A stretch of DNA of 64,000 nt from Caldicoprobacter guelmensis (GTDB lineage: Bacteria > Bacillota > Clostridia > Caldicoprobacterales > Caldicoprobacteraceae). Below are positions 59,807 to 64,000 of this stretch, piece by piece. The first letter of the stretch is position 1; every line of letters begins with the position of its first letter. A program made the translations under genes and the position numbers. Location: the NCBI RefSeq assembly GCF_016908415.1, contig NZ_JAFBDW010000001.1, positions 1 to 64,000 on the forward strand. Direction: 5' to 3'. The notes below the pieces were generated by a model. The model did not search any database. It was not told where the DNA came from and saw only the letters and a program-made list of their open reading frames with translations.

Positions 59807-59834
59807 AATATGGGACTGTCAACAGTCCCATATT
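59807..59834 (+). terminator. Hairpin after rplS
   Basis: A 12-bp stem AATATGGGACTG/CAGTCCCATATT with tetraloop TCAA. The tail GCTTTG is not T-rich, so termination may be partial. Confidence 0.6.
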
Positions 59835-59881
59835 GCTTTGTATGGGTGTTGAAGAGGATTTGGCAGCGTCACATAAATTTT

Positions 59882-59911
59882 TTGACTCCATTTGTATTAA
59901 TATGGTAAAAT
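59882..59911 (+). promoter_or_regulatory. Promoter of the ComM-like gene
   Basis: TTGACT (59882-59887), 18-bp spacer, TAAAAT (59906-59911). AAAGGAGGA and a TTG start follow. Confidence 0.65.
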
Positions 59912-59956
59912 ATTGATCGATATAGTTATTTGAGGTATTAGCAAAGGAGGATCTCC

Positions 59957-61489
59957 TTGCTTGCCAAAGTAAAAAGCGCAGGCCTGTTTGGAATAGATGG
60001 CTACATCATAGAGGTAGAGGTAGATATATCCAACGGGCTTCCGACATTTGACATCGTGGGGTTGCCTGACACCGCTGTAAAAGAATCCAAAGAACGCGTT
60101 AGGGCGGCAATAAAAAACAGCGGTCTTGAATTTCCTGTAAAGCGCATCACCGTTAACCTTGCACCTGCAGATACCAAAAAAGAAGGGCCGGCCTATGATT
60201 TGGCCATTGCCGTATCAATACTGCTGGCGACAGGTCAGATTCCATATCATCCACTTGCGCACAGTATCTTCCTGGGCGAACTTTCGCTTGATGGAAGCAT
60301 AAGGCCCATACACGGTGTGCTCCCTGCACTTTTATCAGTGAAGGACCAAATTCCAAGCGTGGTTCTGTCACCCCACAACGCTCCAGAAGCAAGCCATGTA
60401 GAGGAAATAGATGTCTACGCGGTGAGCTCTTTAAATGAGCTTGTATCTGTTTTCAGGGGTGAAACCACCATAACGCCTTATAAAAAATCGCACTACTTGG
60501 GCAGTTATGATGTTCATAAAGCAATGGAGGACTTTGCCGATGTAAAGGGCCAAGAAGGTGCAAAGCGTGCGCTGGAGATTGCGGCGGCCGGGGGCCATAA
60601 CGTGATCATGATTGGGCCACCCGGCTCAGGCAAGACCATGCTGGCTCGAAGGATGCCGTCGATACTACCAGAGCTCACCTACGAGGAGTCTCTGGAAATC
60701 ACAAAGATATACAGCGCTGCTGGGCTACTTGAAGCATCTGACGGTATCATAAGAGTGCGGCCTTTCCGTGCGCCCCACCACACAATCTCGGCGGCTGCGT
60801 TGATAGGCGGTGGCAAGCTTCCCAAGCCGGGCGAAATCAGTTTGGCCCACCATGGCGTATTGTTTTTGGATGAATTGCCAGAGTTTAAAAGGGATGTACT
60901 TGAGGCGCTACGACAGCCGCTGGAAGACGGCAAGGTAACCATATCGCGATCCAACGGCACAGCCGTGTTTCCAGCTTCTTTCACCCTTATTGGCGCAGCC
61001 AATCCCTGCCCCTGTGGATTCTTCGGTGACAGCTCCAAGGAATGCACTTGCACACCAATGCAAATAAACAGGTACTTAAGCAGGATATCAGGACCGCTTA
61101 TGGATAGATTTGACATTCAAATAGAAGTTCCGCCCATACCATTTGAAGAGCTTGTCGGCCATCGGACACCCGAAACCTCCAAGACGATAAGGGAGAGGGT
61201 AAACAAGGCACGACAAATCCAACTTGAACGCTACAAAGGCGAAGGCATATTTTATAATGCCCAGCTGAATTCCAGGTTGGTGGAAAAATACTGCGCTTTA
61301 AACAGCGCTCAAAAAAAGATGTTGCGCCAGGCTTTTACATCGCTTAACCTAAGTGCGCGGGCATATGACAGGATACTGAAAGTCGCTAGAACCATAGCAG
61401 ACCTGGAAGGGTGCCGTAATATAGAGGACCATCACCTGGCTGAAGCCATACAGTACAGGAAACTAGACCGTAGATTTTGGCTGCAGTGA
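59957..61489 (+). CDS. comM: YifB/ComM-family Mg-chelatase-like AAA+ ATPase
   Basis: A 510-aa ATPase related to ComM, a hexameric helicase that promotes branch migration in natural transformation. The N-terminal domain (1-170) resembles a Lon-type protease-like fold (SAGLFGIDGYIIEVEVDISN; GLPDTAVKESKERVRAAI). The AAA+ part has Walker A GPPGSGKTMLARRMPSI and Walker B GVLFLDELPEF. The C-terminal Mg-chelatase domain (AANPCPCGFFGDSSKECTC with paired Cys) is standard. TTG 59957 follows AAAGGAGGA. It converges on rbgA, with 3 bp between stops. Confidence 0.92.
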   Translation: MLAKVKSAGLFGIDGYIIEVEVDISNGLPTFDIVGLPDTAVKESKERVRAAIKNSGLEFPVKRITVNLAPADTKKEGPAYDLAIAVSILLATGQIPYHPLAHSIFLGELSLDGSIRPIHGVLPALLSVKDQIPSVVLSPHNAPEASHVEEIDVYAVSSLNELVSVFRGETTITPYKKSHYLGSYDVHKAMEDFADVKGQEGAKRALEIAAAGGHNVIMIGPPGSGKTMLARRMPSILPELTYEESLEITKIYSAAGLLEASDGIIRVRPFRAPHHTISAAALIGGGKLPKPGEISLAHHGVLFLDELPEFKRDVLEALRQPLEDGKVTISRSNGTAVFPASFTLIGAANPCPCGFFGDSSKECTCTPMQINRYLSRISGPLMDRFDIQIEVPPIPFEELVGHRTPETSKTIRERVNKARQIQLERYKGEGIFYNAQLNSRLVEKYCALNSAQKKMLRQAFTSLNLSARAYDRILKVARTIADLEGCRNIEDHHLAEAIQYRKLDRRFWLQ

Positions 61490-61492
61490 AAT

Positions 61493-62344
61493 TTACGGTG
61501 CCTCCAGCGTTAATGCCCCCAGCCTGCCGGCGCGGTAATCCCCAAGCAGCTGTCTGGCTCCTCTGTCCACATCCGGATTGCCGCCGGTACGAATCCACTT
61601 CTGGCTCAAGCATATGGCTTCCAGCACGCTATAGCCGTCCATGCCCTCTATGTTCTCAATACCATACCTGTTTTGAATTGCTTGAGGATACAGGTCTCTC
61701 AATGTATCGATAAATTTTACAGCCACTTCTACCATATCTATTACGTCATCGCTGATGGAGCCTATGTATGCCAGGTGCAGCATAGCTGTTTGGTCTTCTG
61801 CTCTGGGCCATAAAAGCCCAGGGGTGTCGAGAAACTCCACATAAGGATGGACTCTTATCCATTGTTTTCCACGTGTTATGCCAGGTTTGTCACCCACCTT
61901 AGCCTTGGCACTTTTGGCTAAACCGTTAATCACGGTGGATTTACCCACATTGGGTATTCCCACCACCATCGCCCTTGTCGTTTTGTGGATTCCCTTCTGC
62001 TGGTAAATAAGCTTTCGCTTTTCTTCAGCAAACTGTATTATGCTTTTTCTCAGCTGGTTTACATCGTTCATATCAAGGCAGTTGACAGCTTCTACCCACA
62101 AATCCTGGCTCTTAAAAAAATCGACCCAGCGCTGGGTCATAATAGGGTCAGCCAGATCTTTCTTGTTGAGAAGTATCAACCGCTGTTTATTCTTGCAAAG
62201 GGCCACAAACTCGGGATTAGTGCTGCTTCTTGGAACACGGGCATCGCGCACCTCGATGATCAGGTCTACAAGCTTAATATTCTCCTGGATGACCCGTTTG
62301 GCTTTGCTCATATGGCCCGGATACCAGTGAATGTGCCGACTCAT
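61493..62344 (-). CDS. rbgA: Ribosome biogenesis GTPase RbgA (YlqF)
   Basis: A 283-aa circularly permuted GTPase that completes the 50S subunit. The motif order is G4 NKKDL, G1 GIPNVGKSTVIN, then G3 DTPG (FLDTPGLLWP), confirming permutation. The C-terminal RNA-binding helices follow (GGNPDVDRGARQLLGDYRAG). It is followed upstream by lepB on the same strand, 12 bp apart, so the two form an operon in the usual lepB-rbgA order of Firmicutes. Confidence 0.94.
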   Translation of the reverse strand: MSRHIHWYPGHMSKAKRVIQENIKLVDLIIEVRDARVPRSSTNPEFVALCKNKQRLILLNKKDLADPIMTQRWVDFFKSQDLWVEAVNCLDMNDVNQLRKSIIQFAEEKRKLIYQQKGIHKTTRAMVVGIPNVGKSTVINGLAKSAKAKVGDKPGITRGKQWIRVHPYVEFLDTPGLLWPRAEDQTAMLHLAYIGSISDDVIDMVEVAVKFIDTLRDLYPQAIQNRYGIENIEGMDGYSVLEAICLSQKWIRTGGNPDVDRGARQLLGDYRAGRLGALTLEAP

Positions 62345-62356
62345 GTTGTCTCCCCT

Positions 62357-62881
62357 TCATTTAAATATTGTTACAGCCCATACAGGCCATATCCTTATTT
62401 TTGCTTTACCTATGACATTTTGCATAGGTATAAAACCTACGTGGGAATTCCTGCTGTCGCGGCTGAAGTTCCGGTTATCCCCCATTACAAATATGGTACC
62501 CTCAGGTACCACAGTCTTGGGATACTCCCCTATGGTCGGCTCGGCGATGTATGGCTCTACCAATGCCTTACCATTTACATACACTTTGCCGTCTTTTATC
62601 TCTACAGTATCACCCTCAATCCCTATTACCCTCTTTATATAGTTTACACGAGGGTTGTCGGGATTTTTAAACACCACAATGTCCCCTCGTTCAGGGTGCC
62701 CGAACTTGTAACTCAGCTTGAGCACAATGAGCCGATCGCCTGATTCCAGGGTAGGGTGCATGGATGACCCTTCTACCAGCACAACGTCAAACACGAACAT
62801 GCGCAATAAAAATGCGAGTAGCAGTGCTGTAACAATGGACTGAAGCCACTCCGCCCATTCGCTCTTTTTCGCTTCTTCCAT
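62357..62881 (-). CDS. lepB: Signal peptidase I
   Basis: A 174-aa S26 type I signal peptidase. One N-terminal membrane segment spans about residues 14-34. The catalytic dyad is S40 (GSSMHPTL) and K83 (YIKRVIG). Box D is GDNRNFSRDSRNSHVGFI. It cleaves secretory signal peptides on the outer membrane face. ATG 62881 is preferred to GTG 62890, since GGGTGA is well spaced. TATAAT at 62910-62905 on the minus strand may be its -10. Confidence 0.93.
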   Translation of the reverse strand: MEEAKKSEWAEWLQSIVTALLLAFLLRMFVFDVVLVEGSSMHPTLESGDRLIVLKLSYKFGHPERGDIVVFKNPDNPRVNYIKRVIGIEGDTVEIKDGKVYVNGKALVEPYIAEPTIGEYPKTVVPEGTIFVMGDNRNFSRDSRNSHVGFIPMQNVIGKAKIRIWPVWAVTIFK

Positions 62882-62920
62882 TCGATTCACCCGTCTTTGC
62901 TATTATTATATCAATTACGT

Positions 62921-63229
62921 GACGTCCTCCCCTCAATTCATTGAGGGGCATCCTCAAGCGGATGCACATATAAGGTTACCCTCGTGCTTCGGCTCGGCGA
63001 CGCCATGCCATCCCAGGTGGTATGACACAACCGCGGGCCGCGCCACACGGCCACTACTCCCCTTCACGGGAGATACCTTATATGCCTTCTCGTAAATGTT
63101 CAGCGCACCGTTTACGTCCGACTGTGCACTCCACCCGCAGGAACATACATACAGGTCCCGCTGTATGCATTCCGAAATAAAATGGGAGGTGGCTATGTGC
63201 AGTAACTGCTCTACCTGTTTTCTTTCCAT
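62921..63229 (-). mobile_element. IS200/IS605 (TnpB) remnant
   Basis: The minus frame ends with YVCSCGWSAQSDVNGALNIY, the zinc-finger end and final RuvC Asp of TnpB. It is fused at ISECIQRD to an earlier piece of the protein, so most of the gene is deleted. A palindrome CCCCTCAA-TTCA-TTGAGGGG (62929-62948) lies at the expected right end. The catalytic core is lost, so the remnant should be inactive. Its boundaries are approximate. Confidence 0.75.
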
Positions 63230-63537
63230 ATGCGATATCTCTTTCCACCTGCGGGAGTTCTACTGGAGACTTGCCCGCATCTTCTGCCAATAGCGCCTTA
63301 TGGCCTAAAAAATAACCAACAGGAGGGATGAGGAATGGCCCAATACAATATATTACCATTGATTCTGAAATTTTGCACCATCTTTTTTAAAAAAGGGTTC
63401 TCTAAGATTCTCTAAGAAGATACCTAACAAATCTCGGCATGGGCAAGGAGGTTATATCGTTGAAGATAGTAATGCAAAATGGTAAAAGAAATATACTCGA
63501 TTGGTCGGAAAACGCTTATAAACTGGGAAAGAGAAGG
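63230..63537. other. Region without a supported gene
   Basis: About 300 bp between the TnpB remnant and the PIN toxin. The left part probably continues the decayed TnpB gene. Around 63447 AAGGAGG precedes a TTG and a short 29-codon frame. An overlapping frame (63479) reads like an HTH end (YSIGRKTLINWEREGY), which might be a remnant of a recombinase or MerR-like gene. Nothing more is supported. Confidence 0.35.
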
Positions 63538-63954
63538 TTACGCCAGTAAAAGCCGCAGAAAATCGTCAGGAGAAACTGCTTTGACGGGGGAATTATTGAA
63601 GTCCTTAACGTTCCGGGTGATGATGTATTCGATTTTCCTACGTTTGGCACATGCGGCAAGCAGTGCATCTTCATAATCGTTAATAGGTAGCTCGAGAGCT
63701 CTTCTACAGTCAGAGACGGTGATATCCATAATATTGAAAAGCGTAAAGAGTTTCCGCAGCTCTTCTTTGCATCTTGTGGCGTCATGTAAGTATTTTTGCA
63801 GAATATAATATATATCCGTAATGCAATTGGCTGTAATGTATGCGTTGATCTTTTCTTCAGCAGCCATAATAAACAGTTTTTGTGCGGCTTCGTTAAAAGG
63901 GGAGCGGGAAAGCATGGCGTCAAGTATCACATTGGTGTCAATCAATACGTTCAT
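63538..63954 (-). CDS. PIN-domain ribonuclease toxin (VapC-like)
   Basis: A 138-aa PIN protein. The acidic residues are D6 (LIDTNVILDAM), E95/D96 (DYEDALLA) and D118 (ITRNVKDF), with TD at 46-47. It is paralogous to the toxin at 23383 and has nearly the same length. It overlaps the end of an antitoxin gene by 17 nt, the same overlap as in the other pair. The position equivalent to D114 there is N115 here, so the fourth acidic ligand is shifted. Confidence 0.88.
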   Translation of the reverse strand: MNVLIDTNVILDAMLSRSPFNEAAQKLFIMAAEEKINAYITANCITDIYYILQKYLHDATRCKEELRKLFTLFNIMDITVSDCRRALELPINDYEDALLAACAKRRKIEYIITRNVKDFNNSPVKAVSPDDFLRLLLA

Positions 63955-64000
63955 GACGTCTCAGCCGCTCCCTTCTGGCTTGTTCCAGCGTTATGTCAGC
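63938..64000 (-). CDS. Antitoxin C-terminus (Phd/YefM type), cut by the window edge
   Basis: Only the last 20 codons are visible: ADITLEQARRERLRRHERID and a TGA stop. The tail resembles that of the antitoxin at 23148 (EDIDLDVMRKERLNKYD). Its start lies beyond the window. Confidence 0.7.
   Translation of the reverse strand, partial: ADITLEQARRERLRRHERID

Noticed and set aside
61985..62743. 252-aa plus-strand frame opposite rbgA and lepB
   Set aside because: Antisense to two conserved genes whose motifs are complete, with no ribosome site or domain of its own.

Overview
The window looks like a low-to-mid GC thermophilic Clostridia chromosome, of the Thermoanaerobacterales or Caldicoprobacter/Mahella type. 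This is inferred from gene order (yceD-rpmF, fapR-plsX-fabH-fabD-fabG-acpP-fabF-rnc-smc-ftsY-ylxM-ffh-rpsP-khpA-rimM-trmD-rplS), from strong GGAGG ribosome sites, from many GTG/TTG starts and from sigma-A promoters. No species assignment was tested.

Layout. 0-0.3 kb: end of an rRNA operon (23S tail, 5S, terminator). 0.35-5.4 kb: a promoter and a sugar-catabolic cluster of two Gfo/Idh/MocA dehydrogenases and three TIM-barrel sugar isomerase/epimerase-type proteins, ending in a truncated URO-D-like start. 5.6-6.3 kb: tRNA-Lys(CTT) and an isochorismatase-family hydrolase. 6.4-6.6 kb: a strong promoter followed at once by a candidate structured RNA. 6.9-21.8 kb: an AT-rich, eroded exopolysaccharide locus (TagO/WecA-type initiator, three glycosyltransferases, heparinase II/III, CapK-like protein, Wzy-like polymerase, WecC, WecB). 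It contains gene fragments (capD, wecB, GHMP kinase) and two internally deleted IS66 elements.

22-33 kb is an accessory region: a Phd/PIN toxin-antitoxin pair, a third IS66 remnant, a DUF5685/J-domain/membrane-protein trio, a PD-(D/E)XK nuclease gene followed by an unrecognised gene, head-on remnants of two other toxin-antitoxin genes, an AAA-ATPase/PD-(D/E)XK fusion, MntA-HepT and a radical SAM protein. 33-41 kb holds a GH116 glycosidase, two tRNA-modification enzymes, tRNA-Leu(CAA), HflX and an odd acidic/transthyretin-like gene pair.

40.5-62.9 kb is core genome. FapR has a textbook operator over its own promoter and heads the type II fatty-acid operon, which lacks fabK. Next come RNase III, SMC, the SRP pathway (FtsY, YlxM, Ffh), ribosomal proteins S16 and L19 with maturation factors RimM and TrmD, then ComM-like ATPase, RbgA and signal peptidase I. 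The window ends in a TnpB remnant and a second Phd/PIN pair cut by the window edge.

The most interesting unexplained items are the promoter-linked structured RNA at 6.5 kb, the PD-(D/E)XK nuclease/unknown pair at 27-28.6 kb, the shared-junction IS66 derivatives, and the acidic-repeat/transthyretin-like pair at 39.4-40.3 kb.
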